A stretch of DNA of 27,047 nucleotides from a virus. The translations under genes and the position numbers were made by a program. Positions 16,632 through 22,920 of the stretch are shown in pieces (the first letter of the stretch is position 1; every line of letters starts with the position of its first letter). Below the pieces are notes generated by a model, which made no database searches, was not told the DNA's origin, and saw only the letters and a program-made list of their open reading frames with translations. The DNA is taken from IMG/VR virus record IMGVR_UViG_3300042146_000143, positions 1 through 27,047 of that record. One strand, 5' to 3'.

Positions 16632-17428
16632 GAATTGATCCTTTGCTGCCGGGTGGTGGTGGCTTCCTGCAGTTTGGTGCTGCCCCGCACCCAGGCCCCG
16701 CACTTGTCGCAGCTGTACAGCCGGTAGCTGGTGACGTTGGCGAAGACCGTGCCGTCCCGGGTCAGCTTGGTCCCGCCGCAGGCCCAGCAGGAATGCTCGG
16801 CGCCGTCCATCTGGCCGATGTGCGGGACGTTGGTCAGCCACGGCAGCAGGTAGTGGTAGAGCTTCTCCGTCAGCCGCACGTCCTGCTTGGCGTACGTGGC
16901 CATCTTGGCCCAGGCTTTGTCATCGCCGGCCATGCACTTGACCCACAGCTCGAAGCCCTCGTGGGAGGTCTTCCGGCCCAGGCCCAGCTGCTGGGACAGG
17001 AAATCCAGCTTGTTGGATGCGAATTTGAATTGCCTCTTCGCGACCCTCATCAGGTCGATCTGCTTGTAGGGACGCGGCGGGTTCAGGCCCGCCAGCAGGA
17101 ACTCCCGCTGCATGTGCGGAATGTCGAAGGAGATCCCGTTGTAGGTGACCACGATGTCGGCCGCGGAGAGCAGCTCGTGGGCGGTGAGGATCATGTCCTC
17201 ATGGCCGCCGACATGGTCGGAGCGGAACCAGGTCTCCTTGTCGCCCAGCCATTTGTAGGCGAAGCCGAACACCTGCCCGGGGCGGATGATCTGGGACAGG
17301 CCCACGTTCTGGTCCCACAGGCCCCAGGTGTAGACCTCGTGCGGCATGGTCTCGATGTCAAAGAACAACACCCTGACGTTGTGCTTGGGCTTGGCCACCT
17401 TGCGGATGGCCGCTGCCAGCTCAGACAT
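16628..17428 (-). CDS. DEDDy 3'-5' exonuclease (RNase H-like) with zinc ribbon
   Basis: A 266-residue nuclease of the DnaQ/PolB exonuclease superfamily, removing nucleotides from DNA 3' ends. The start at 17428 is chosen because the ATG overlaps the previous gene's end by 8 bases. Motif I is FFDIET (Asp24, Glu26), motif II VVTYNGISFD (Asp102) and motif III YAKQD (Tyr179, Asp183), giving the full DEDDy set. The C-terminus adds a zinc ribbon: Cys214-x2-Cys217 and Cys240-x2-Cys243. It may act as a separate proofreading or end-processing enzyme. No polymerase gene is in the window, so its partner is unknown. Confidence 0.88.
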   Translation of the reverse strand: MSELAAAIRKVAKPKHNVRVLFFDIETMPHEVYTWGLWDQNVGLSQIIRPGQVFGFAYKWLGDKETWFRSDHVGGHEDMILTAHELLSAADIVVTYNGISFDIPHMQREFLLAGLNPPRPYKQIDLMRVAKRQFKFASNKLDFLSQQLGLGRKTSHEGFELWVKCMAGDDKAWAKMATYAKQDVRLTEKLYHYLLPWLTNVPHIGQMDGAEHSCWACGGTKLTRDGTVFANVTSYRLYSCDKCGAWVRGSTKLQEATTTRQQRINS

Positions 17429-17726
17429 CCAGGATCCGCCAGCTGGAGGCAATGGTCTCCACCGTGCGCTCCATCAGGACAGGCCAGTATTCCTCCGGGA
17501 TGCTCAGCTTCTCCAGCCACCTGCGCTTGTACACCAGCTCACTGCGGGCTTCGCTCTCGCTGTCGTAAAGAATGTCGTCAACCCTGCCGTCCGAGTAGGC
17601 GATGCCGTACTCCGTGGCGGTCCTCAGGACCGGCTTCGGCTTCTGTGAACCGTCCTTGGTGCCGTACTGCACCACCTGGTCGATCCAGATCTCGCCGTCC
17701 ACCTTGTTGCCGTACTGGTCACTCAC
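17421..17726 (-). CDS. Hypothetical protein
   Basis: A 101-residue acidic protein with a GTG start in a GTGA overlap with the previous stop. It has an alternating beta-like N-terminus (GEIWIDQVVQYG, then EYGIAYSDGRVDDIL) and a helical C-terminus with Trp, Arg and Glu. No recognised family. It immediately precedes, and overlaps, the exonuclease gene, so the two are translated together. Confidence 0.7.
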   Translation of the reverse strand: MSDQYGNKVDGEIWIDQVVQYGTKDGSQKPKPVLRTATEYGIAYSDGRVDDILYDSESEARSELVYKRRWLEKLSIPEEYWPVLMERTVETIASSWRILDV

Positions 17727-17968
17727 AGGGCCACCTTCCCCATCTTCAGCTTCTCCCTGAACGCCTGGACCTGCTTGCGGTCAATGTCGTAGCCCAGCTC
17801 GCGCAGGGCTGCCGCCACCTGCACATGCGGGTATCCGGCGGGGTCCTCGATGATCTTCCGGAACGTTTCCCGGTTGGCCTCCGTCATGCCGTCGTAGGCG
17901 GCGGCCACGGGGTTGTAGCGCCCCATCGGCGGGCCGATCAGGTCCGCCAGGTCAGTCACGGCGCTCAT
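17723..17968 (-). CDS. Hypothetical small protein, possible HTH-type fold
   Basis: An 81-residue protein from ATG 17968, which overlaps the preceding stop by 4 bases (ATGA). The longer reading to 18034 adds an out-of-frame Arg-rich leader and is rejected. The C-terminal half (HVQVAAALRELGYDIDRKQ, then VQAFREKLKMGK) could form a helix-turn-helix-like pair with basic residues. DNA binding is only a guess. Confidence 0.65.
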   Translation of the reverse strand: MSAVTDLADLIGPPMGRYNPVAAAYDGMTEANRETFRKIIEDPAGYPHVQVAAALRELGYDIDRKQVQAFREKLKMGKVAL

Positions 17969-18189
17969 TCGGACACCACCTTGTAGGCGCCCTTTGCGGC
18001 GATGATGCCGGCGGCCAGCTTGTCGCTGGTCCACGGCTCCAGGATGCCGCCCAGCGCCCAGCCCAGCTCACCCTCCAGGTCCCGGGTGCGGAACGCCGCG
18101 TTGATGGGGAGGCCGTCAGCCCCGATCAGCAGGACGGCGCTGCCCTCGGGGAGGTCGTGCAGTTCCTCGCTCAGTTCCACCTCGCTCAT
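17965..18189 (-). CDS. Hypothetical small acidic protein
   Basis: A 74-residue protein. Two ATGs are possible: 18195 and 18189. I chose 18189 because it gives the ATGA overlap used by most neighbours; the other adds two residues. The sequence is acidic at the N-terminus (SEVELSEELHDLPEG) with a hydrophobic Gly/Ala core (GELGWALGGIL). No known family is seen. Confidence 0.65.
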   Translation of the reverse strand: MSEVELSEELHDLPEGSAVLLIGADGLPINAAFRTRDLEGELGWALGGILEPWTSDKLAAGIIAAKGAYKVVSE

Positions 18190-18884
18190 TCCCATCCGTC
18201 CATTTCAAAGGGGTCCTGCCCGGGGATGACGTGGTCCAGGAGCATGCTCATGGCGATGGCCACCGGCTCCTCCAGGTCCTCCAGGGACCCGTCATTGAGG
18301 ATGGTGACCTGCTCACCGAGCAGGCCGATCATCTGCTCCGAGGCATGGACGTCGTCAGGGTGCTGGCTGGGCCGCGCGACCCGCCACACCGAAGAGCACT
18401 CCGCCACCAGCGCATGCCCCCACCCGTCGTAGACGCCGCCGTCGGACAGGTCGAAGATGAAGTCGGCCTCGTTCTCGAACCGGACGTCGGTGAAGACAAC
18501 GCGATCAGCGCCGGACTTCTCCAGCTCCCGGTGGGCCACCTTCACCCAGAAGTCCTCGTCCAGCTCGCGGATAACCTCGGTGCCGAAGCGCTGCCACAGC
18601 CGGCGGACCTCGTCCCCGAACAAGCACTTCTTGATCTCGGCCTCCGTCAGGCCCATCTCGTCGTACAGCTCGGAGAGGTTGATGGTGAGGAAGGTGCTGG
18701 TGCATTCCTCGCAGTCGCAGTACACGCCCTGGGACTCGTAGCCCACGATGGGATCCAGCGCCCGGACCATCCGCTTGATGGGGTCAGCGAAGGCCATCTT
18801 GGTGAAGCCGTAGTCCCGGACCAGGATGTCCGCGACGGCATCCTTCCCTGCTCCTCGATAGCCACTTAAACCAACGACAATCAA
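18186..18884 (-). CDS. Deoxynucleoside monophosphate kinase, 5' end rebuilt by HNH insertion
   Basis: Phosphorylates deoxynucleoside monophosphates for DNA synthesis. It is 232 residues from a TTG at 18884. P-loop GYRGAGKD lies at 8-15; RRLWQRFGTEVIRE (94-107) and VFTDVRFENEADF (130-142) are typical of phage dNMP kinases. Cys56, Cys58 and Cys61 (CDCEEC) may bind metal. The TTG has AAAGGGG 6 bases upstream and overlaps the HNH stop as TTGA. An in-frame reading continues to 18983, but that part is out-of-frame HNH coding. The first codons are AT-richer than the rest and recode the same residues (IVVGLSG) as a remnant start at 19451, so the native start was cut off by the HNH insertion. Confidence 0.86.
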   Translation of the reverse strand: MIVVGLSGYRGAGKDAVADILVRDYGFTKMAFADPIKRMVRALDPIVGYESQGVYCDCEECTSTFLTINLSELYDEMGLTEAEIKKCLFGDEVRRLWQRFGTEVIRELDEDFWVKVAHRELEKSGADRVVFTDVRFENEADFIFDLSDGGVYDGWGHALVAECSSVWRVARPSQHPDDVHASEQMIGLLGEQVTILNDGSLEDLEEPVAIAMSMLLDHVIPGQDPFEMDGWE

Positions 18885-19387
18885 GTAATTCCCCTTTGGT
18901 AGTTTTCGAGATAGGCGATCAACTCTCGCAATCGCTCGACGCTTTCTTGCACTAATCCCAGGGTTAGGTTGCAGCTTTGGCACAGGAGGCCCCGGACCTC
19001 CCCCGTCTCGTGGTCGTGGTCAACAGCCAAGTTATTTCGCAGCGTCTCCGGCCGCTTGCATGCGGCGCAGACCCCGCCCTGCTCAGCAAATTTGGTGTCG
19101 TACCACTCGGCAGTGACCCCATACTTCCGCTTCAGCTTCACGTTCCTGTCAGATGCCGCCACGCGCTCCGGGTACTTGTCCTTATAGCGCTTCGTATAGG
19201 TGCGCTGCCGGCCCGCATCGTGGGTGCGGTGCCTGCTCTGCTTCCTTGATTCAAGGGTGCAGGGCTTGCATCCAGAGGTGAGACCGGTTGGAGTCCTTGG
19301 GTCCGCGTAGAACTCATCCACAGGCTTCCATTGCCTGCATTTGCCGCACTGCTTCTTGCCGTCTATAATTACCGATGCCTTAGCCAT
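18881..19387 (-). CDS. HNH endonuclease (endonuclease VII-like), homing type
   Basis: A 168-residue free-standing HNH nuclease, probably a homing endonuclease. The N-terminus has paired CxxC (Cys14/17 and Cys40/43) like a zinc ribbon, followed by a basic linker. The catalytic part is of the recombination endonuclease VII type: Cys107/110, then VDHDHETGEVRG (122-133), then Cys136-x2-Cys139-Asn140. The final helix (ERLRELIAYLENY) closes the fold. Its ATG (19387) overlaps the TAA of a 23-codon remnant ORF; the ribosome site is weak, so it probably depends on coupling. The last 100 bases are AT-richer than the surroundings. The stop overlaps the rebuilt kinase TTG. It is embedded in the kinase 5' end. 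Confidence 0.92.
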   Translation of the reverse strand: MAKASVIIDGKKQCGKCRQWKPVDEFYADPRTPTGLTSGCKPCTLESRKQSRHRTHDAGRQRTYTKRYKDKYPERVAASDRNVKLKRKYGVTAEWYDTKFAEQGGVCAACKRPETLRNNLAVDHDHETGEVRGLLCQSCNLTLGLVQESVERLRELIAYLENYQRGIT

Positions 19388-19451
19388 GCACGGAGATTAA
19401 TCCCAACCCGTGACAAATTGAATAGCCGCCGCTCAGGCCAACAACGATCAT
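19380..19451 (-). pseudogene. Remnant 5' end of the kinase gene (23-residue leader ORF)
   Basis: Starts at ATG 19451, overlapping the upstream TGA as ATGA, the operon's usual junction. Codons 1-8 read M-I-V-V-G-L-S-G, identical to the first eight of the kinase at 18884 but with different synonymous codons (for example GGC-CTG-AGC against GGT-TTA-AGT). After codon 8 the match ends and 15 unrelated codons run to a TAA overlapping the HNH start. It is the original kinase start left by the HNH insertion, and may now be a leader that couples HNH translation. Confidence 0.85.
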
Positions 19452-19681
19452 TCCTTTGCCTCCCACTTGGCGCCTACGCCACTGTCATCGAAGTACACGG
19501 TGATGGTGCCCTTGCGGGGGTTGAAGCCCTCCCTGCGGGCCCTGTCGATGGCCAGGCGGGTGGCGTACTTGACCCCGTCGTTCAGGTCCTTGGTCTGCAT
19601 GTAGGCATGGAAGGCCGGCTGCCCTGGCAGGTTGTCGTAGTTGTGGAAGGGGACTCCCGTGGGAAGGCCTGGGTCTTTCAT
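19448..19681 (-). CDS. Hypothetical protein
   Basis: A 77-residue protein with ATG in a four-base overlap with the previous stop. It contains YMQTKDLNDGVKYATRLAID and a C-terminal beta segment (GTITVYFDDSGVG). No recognised family. Its stop overlaps the original kinase start at 19451, showing it was once directly followed by the kinase gene. Confidence 0.7.
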   Translation of the reverse strand: MKDPGLPTGVPFHNYDNLPGQPAFHAYMQTKDLNDGVKYATRLAIDRARREGFNPRKGTITVYFDDSGVGAKWEAKE

Positions 19682-19935
19682 TCTGACTCCATGTCGTAAT
19701 CGCTGATGTGGAGGACTCTGCCGTGGCTCAGCTTGGCTGACCGGTACAGGGTGTGGAAGAGGTTGGCGCTGCCGGTCCTGATGGCACCGCTGGTGACGTA
19801 GGCGTTGCGGAACCGCAGCCCCTCCAGGGCCAGCAGGTTCATGCAGTCCCGGACGTCGCCGGCAGGGAACCAGTCGAAGTTCTTGGGATCCTCATTTGCG
19901 CCGATAATGAGAAGATCCCAGCCCGGCTTTGTCAC
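19678..19935 (-). CDS. Hypothetical protein
   Basis: An 85-residue protein starting with GTG (19935) in a GTGA overlap with the preceding small gene. It has a beta-alpha look: WDLLIIGAN near 6-14, an acidic DVRDCMNLLALEG helix near 27-39 and a GRVLHISDYD strand near the end. No known motif; function unknown. Confidence 0.7.
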   Translation of the reverse strand: MTKPGWDLLIIGANEDPKNFDWFPAGDVRDCMNLLALEGLRFRNAYVTSGAIRTGSANLFHTLYRSAKLSHGRVLHISDYDMESE

Positions 19936-20084
19936 GGCGCACCGCCCCAGAGCGGCTGCGCCATCCTGCGCCAGTCAACATCGGCAGGTGGGGCTCCAAG
20001 GATGAACCGCTGCGGCGTGAGCAGGAACCTGCGGATAATGGCCTGCTCCCTGAGCACCTTCTTGCGGATAACGGCGTTGCGCAT
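19932..20084 (-). CDS. Small basic protein (50 residues)
   Basis: A short gene filling what would otherwise be a gap of about 150 bases. ATG 20084 overlaps the upstream TAA by one base (TAATG) and its TGA overlaps the next GTG by four bases, so it fits the operon's junction pattern at both ends. The N-terminus is basic and helical (VIRKKVLREQAIIRRFLL) and the C-terminus has Trp and Pro (DWRRMAQPLWGGAP). Function unknown; binding to nucleic acid or a partner protein is possible. Confidence 0.68.
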   Translation of the reverse strand: MRNAVIRKKVLREQAIIRRFLLTPQRFILGAPPADVDWRRMAQPLWGGAP

Positions 20085-20593
20085 TACTCGTCGTCCAGCT
20101 CGTCGTTGATGGGACCGAACTCGCCGCGTGCCAGGGGCAGTGCGTCCTTGGGGCCCAGGGTCATCCGGTCCGTGGCCACGGAGACGGGCATGACCTTGAT
20201 GGGATACCTGTCGTCGTCCCAGCCCTTGGGGCCGCGGGCTGCATAGTGGGTGGGCTCGGCGACCTCCACCACCCGGCAGACCCGCCCCTTCTTGTACTGG
20301 CCGATGTCCACCAGCAGCCTGACGCTGTCTCCTACTTTCACCTTCGCCATCGCTTCCTCGCGCCGCTGCGCGTAGATCTCGGCGGCTATCTCAGCCGCCA
20401 CACCAAACTCATGGATGAGCTGGTTGCCGTTGTTGACCAGGTCGTGCATGGCCTTCATGGCCCGTGGCTTGAGCCACACCACCCTGCCGATGCCGGTGGG
20501 GATGTCGTTGACGTAGAGCACCACGATGAACCGCTGCGGGACCCTGGTGGCCAGCAGGTGCGCCTCGTAGGTGACCTTGATCCTGTCCCTCAC
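20084..20593 (-). CDS. Hypothetical protein with SH3/KOW-like C-terminal part
   Basis: A 169-residue protein with a GTG start in a GTGA overlap with the primase stop. Residues 1-80 have a beta-rich start (HLLATRVPQRFIVVLYV) followed by a helix. Residues 83-135 begin MAKVKVGDSVRLLVD and continue KGRVCRVVEV, like a KOW or SH3-type small barrel. The C-terminus is acidic (ELDDE). The internal Met at residue 82 could be a second start for the barrel alone. Function unknown. Confidence 0.68.
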   Translation of the reverse strand: MRDRIKVTYEAHLLATRVPQRFIVVLYVNDIPTGIGRVVWLKPRAMKAMHDLVNNGNQLIHEFGVAAEIAAEIYAQRREEAMAKVKVGDSVRLLVDIGQYKKGRVCRVVEVAEPTHYAARGPKGWDDDRYPIKVMPVSVATDRMTLGPKDALPLARGEFGPINDELDDE

Positions 20594-21252
20594 AGCCTCA
20601 CCGCCCCGAGGTAGTCACGCAGGGCCTCACGGCCGAACTCCGAGTAGTAGCTATTGCAGTCATGTCCCTCAGGGAGGAGCCGTACGTCCGGGCCGGGAAC
20701 CTTCTGTGCGATCTTGGCGGCGAACTTGCGCCCGGCCCCCTGGTCGTCGTTGTCTGCGCAGATGAGGACCGAGGTGTACCCCTCGAACAGCAGCTCGAAG
20801 TGGCTCTTCCAGGCCGAGGCCCCCGGGATCCCGACGGCGGGGATCCCGGCCTGGACCAGGGTGATGCAGTCCATCTCGCCCTCCGTGATGGCAATGGTTT
20901 CCTCGGACTCGAAGAACGCCGGTGTGTTGAAGATGGTCAGCTCCGTCTGGTGGTGCTGCCAGTACTTGGGCCCCTGCTCCCGCTGGGGCGGCCGGCGGAA
21001 CCGCAGCGCCACCGGCCCGTTGGGGGTGTTGTAGGGGATGGAGATCATCCCTTTGGCTTCCTCATCCAATACGGCGGGGCGCACGACGGCTCCCAGCTGG
21101 AACCGGTCGATGGTCTCCAGGCTGAAGTGCCGCTCCTGCATCAGATATGCGAGCAGCGGGGCGCCGTCCGGGCTTTTCAGCTGGTCGTTGTAGCTCAGCA
21201 CCCGCTCGATTAAAGATTGTTTCTCCGAATGCGATGGCACCGGCAAAGTCAA
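20590..21252 (-). CDS. DNA primase, TOPRIM catalytic part (frame-shifted from zinc part)
   Basis: DnaG-type primase core, making RNA primers at the replication fork. Residues 15-60 resemble the primase N-terminal core (YNDQLKSPDGAPLLAYLMQE, then SLETIDRFQLG). TOPRIM motifs are ITEGEMD (Glu124, Asp128) and ICADNDDQG (Asp167, Asp169). It lies one base out of frame with the zinc-finger part upstream. The only usual start is a TTG at 21252 with GAGGGAAGG just before it; the first 10 residues look like out-of-frame sequence. It may be made by independent initiation, or as a fusion through a +1 frameshift around 21215-21235, or the break may be a sequencing or mutational indel. Ends in a GTGA overlap. 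Confidence 0.82.
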   Translation of the reverse strand: MTLPVPSHSEKQSLIERVLSYNDQLKSPDGAPLLAYLMQERHFSLETIDRFQLGAVVRPAVLDEEAKGMISIPYNTPNGPVALRFRRPPQREQGPKYWQHHQTELTIFNTPAFFESEETIAITEGEMDCITLVQAGIPAVGIPGASAWKSHFELLFEGYTSVLICADNDDQGAGRKFAAKIAQKVPGPDVRLLPEGHDCNSYYSEFGREALRDYLGAVRL

Positions 21253-21484
21253 GGCCTTCCCTCAGCTGAATAAGATCCACCGCATCCCCACTGAAATCGC
21301 AAGCGAAACAATGAAGCCGGCCGGTGGTCCGGTTGACGGTGGCCGAGGGGGTCCTGTCCTCATGGCTCCCGGTGGGGCACTGGATCTTCACCCAGCCGCT
21401 GCCCCTGTCCGGGACAGCCCTGCCGCTGTAGTGCTCGACGACCTCGGCGATGTCGAACCGCTTATTGCTCGGGGGCGAACTCAC
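21062..21484 (-). CDS. DNA primase, CHC2 zinc-finger part
   Basis: N-terminal DnaG-type zinc-binding domain that recognises the template for priming. The GTG start at 21484 overlaps the previous gene by 23 bases. A CHC2 motif is clear: Cys36, His41, Cys59 and Cys62 (CPTGSHEDRTPS, then LHCFACDFSGDAVD). The primase-like reading runs to about residue 88 (EGLDFAGAIAFGE). After that this frame turns into Ala/Arg/Pro/Gly-rich sequence ending at 21062, while the matching primase core carries on in the next frame. So only about 88 residues here look functional, and the full enzyme needs the downstream ORF. Confidence 0.78.
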   Translation of the reverse strand: MSSPPSNKRFDIAEVVEHYSGRAVPDRGSGWVKIQCPTGSHEDRTPSATVNRTTGRLHCFACDFSGDAVDLIQLREGLDFAGAIAFGETIFNRAGAELQRPAEKPGRRPAARISDAGAALQPGDHRPVPAGSRRAPRRIG

Positions 21485-21674
21485 CCAGGTAACCGTTCTC
21501 TTGGATGTTCTCCATGAGCCGGAAGTACAGGCCGGAGATCTCCTCGACCACGGGCTCGGGCGGGTTGCCCAGCGCTGTCTTGTACTCCTGGGCGATGTTG
21601 ATCAGCTCGACCAGCTTCCGCATCTCAGCGATGGAGAGGGTGACCTGCACCGTCAGTTCAGAGAAGTCGATCAC
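21462..21674 (-). CDS. Hypothetical acidic protein
   Basis: A 70-residue protein from GTG 21674, which overlaps the preceding stop (GTGA) and has GGAGGAG 3-9 bases upstream. A longer reading to 21713 would add 13 out-of-frame residues. It begins with a beta segment (FSELTVQVTLS), then two helices (EMRKLVELINIAQEYK and VEEISGLYFRLMENIQ). It looks like a small helical protein; function unknown. Confidence 0.66.
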   Translation of the reverse strand: MIDFSELTVQVTLSIAEMRKLVELINIAQEYKTALGNPPEPVVEEISGLYFRLMENIQENGYLGEFAPEQ

Positions 21675-21943
21675 TTCTCCTCCTTGGTGTACGCGGCGTG
21701 GATCCGCTCCCATGAGTCCGTGAAGCTGCGCAGCACGTAGGCCTCCAGGAACGGCTTGGGAACGAACCAGCCGGACAGGCCGGCGGCGAGGAAGTGGCCC
21801 GCCGCGATCGGCCCCCAGGCGTTGGGGAACAGTGCGTAGCAGAAGTGCGCCACCAGGGTGATCACACCCAGCACCGCCAGCAGGGCGGCCACGCCCAGCC
21901 AGAAGATCTGCCAGCCCCGGAACAGGGAGAGCCGCTCGATCAT
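21671..21943 (-). CDS. Small membrane protein (2 TM)
   Basis: A 90-residue protein from ATG 21943, in an ATGA overlap with the previous gene. Two hydrophobic segments are clear: about 10-37 (GWQIFWLGVAALLAVLGVIT...) and 45-62 (GPIAAGHFLAAGLSGWFV). The C-terminus is polar and charged (RSFTDSWERIHAAYTKEEK). Role unknown; early phage membrane proteins can act on host envelope functions. Confidence 0.7.
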   Translation of the reverse strand: MIERLSLFRGWQIFWLGVAALLAVLGVITLVAHFCYALFPNAWGPIAAGHFLAAGLSGWFVPKPFLEAYVLRSFTDSWERIHAAYTKEEK

Positions 21944-22293
21944 GACCAGCCCTTGGGATGGCCGGTGAGCCTGGCGCCGGTGCGGCCCTTGAGGATGTTG
22001 TAGACGGATGTCTTGGTCAGCCCGAAGGTGGCCGCGATCTGCGCGGGCGGGAGCTTCTGCTCCCAGTAGGCTGAGTAGATCTCCAGGGTGCGCTGCTGCC
22101 GTTCGGTCAGCGGCCGGCTGCGCGGCAGCCCGGTGACATGGTTCCAGTGGTAGCCGCGCTTGATGCCGGACACCGTTGCCTGGGAGATGACATGGTCCCG
22201 GGCGATGTCCGACTGCTTCTCGCCGGCACACACCCGCTCATAGATGTCCAGGGCATCCTCAGGAGTGAGGACGCGGGGATTGCTGTTGCCCAT
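21940..22293 (-). CDS. DNA-binding protein with two helix-turn-helix motifs
   Basis: A 117-residue basic protein. The first HTH is at about 11-43 (GEKQSDIARDHVISQATVSG), followed by a YHWNH segment; the second is at about 62-104 (LPPAQIAATFGLTKTSVYNI). This tandem arrangement resembles both transposase-type HTH domains and small phage regulators. ATG 22293 abuts the previous TAA (22294-22296) without a gap. It may bind phage DNA for regulation or replication; target unknown. Confidence 0.78.
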   Translation of the reverse strand: MGNSNPRVLTPEDALDIYERVCAGEKQSDIARDHVISQATVSGIKRGYHWNHVTGLPRSRPLTERQQRTLEIYSAYWEQKLPPAQIAATFGLTKTSVYNILKGRTGARLTGHPKGWS

Positions 22294-22677
22294 TTATTCC
22301 TTGCCTTTCACATGTAGGCGGTCGCCCCTCAGGAGGGCCACCAGTTCCGAAACGGTGGTCACCACGTACTGCTCCATCGGGTCGGTGGTGCCCTTGCGCT
22401 TGGCGATCACGATGCCGGCCAGGGCCTTGTCGTTGAAGCGCTCGGCTTCCGCCTCGCCCACCCACTCACTGGCGAAGAACTGGCCGCCCCGGTCCTTGCA
22501 TTCGATGACGATCTTGTGCTCCCCCAGGCGGACGTTGGCGATGTCGCCGCGGTCTTTCGACCCGGTTTTCACACGCCTGTCAATGCGGGTATCCTGCAGT
22601 GCTTCGGCCAGGCCGTCGGCTATCAGCCGCTCGAACTTGGCCCCCGCAGCCTTGGCCGAAGCCCTATTCCGTGTCAT
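22294..22677 (-). CDS. Holliday-junction-resolvase-like nuclease (PD-(D/E)XK)
   Basis: A 127-residue nuclease-like protein that would cut branched DNA during recombination or before packaging. The start ATG 22677 excludes 54 out-of-frame residues. Candidate active-site residues are Glu16 (KFERLIA), Asp45 (DRGDIANVR) and the Glu59-x-Lys61 pair (IVIECKDR), the Hjc/archaeal-resolvase-like layout. The N-terminus is basic (TRNRASAKAAGAK). The final third is a helix-strand region with a VIAKRKG strand. It overlaps the preceding gene by 14 bases. Confidence 0.75.
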   Translation of the reverse strand: MTRNRASAKAAGAKFERLIADGLAEALQDTRIDRRVKTGSKDRGDIANVRLGEHKIVIECKDRGGQFFASEWVGEAEAERFNDKALAGIVIAKRKGTTDPMEQYVVTTVSELVALLRGDRLHVKGKE

Positions 22678-22912
22678 CAGGGGTGGGCGTGAGAGCCTGG
22701 AGGGCGTCCACCGCCTTCGCTGCCCAGCGCAGAATCTCCTGGGCGTTGACCGCCGTCTCGGCGTCCACCATGTCCCTGGCCAGGACGCTGGCGTCGATGG
22801 CCGCGCCGGCCACGTAGCCAAGGGCCATGACCTCATCAATGTCCATGGTCAGTGAGACCCTGGTGACCGGGGTGCCCGGCCTGATCTCATGGATGAAGGT
22901 TGTGTCGCTCAT
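22664..22912 (-). CDS. Hypothetical protein
   Basis: An 82-residue acidic protein from ATG 22912, with AAGGAG 5-10 bases upstream. It has a beta-like N-terminus (TRVSLTMDIDEVMALG) followed by Ala-rich helices (AGAAIDASVLARDMVDAETA and EILRWAAKAVDALQAL). No known family. It is one of the few genes here with a clear classical ribosome site, 8 bases after the helicase stop. Confidence 0.68.
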   Translation of the reverse strand: MSDTTFIHEIRPGTPVTRVSLTMDIDEVMALGYVAGAAIDASVLARDMVDAETAVNAQEILRWAAKAVDALQALTPTPDDTE

Positions 22913-22920
22913 TCGGCTCC

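Noticed and set aside
16643-17986. Long plus-strand frame across the exonuclease and small genes
   Set aside because: It runs opposite a chain of well-overlapped genes with clear motifs; composition is shadow-like.
18881-19451. Group I intron or inverted translational bypass at the kinase/HNH locus
   Set aside because: Only about 60 bases lie outside the HNH gene on the 5' side and none on the 3' side, too little for an intron core. The kinase start is duplicated rather than split, and a working TTG with a ribosome site exists.
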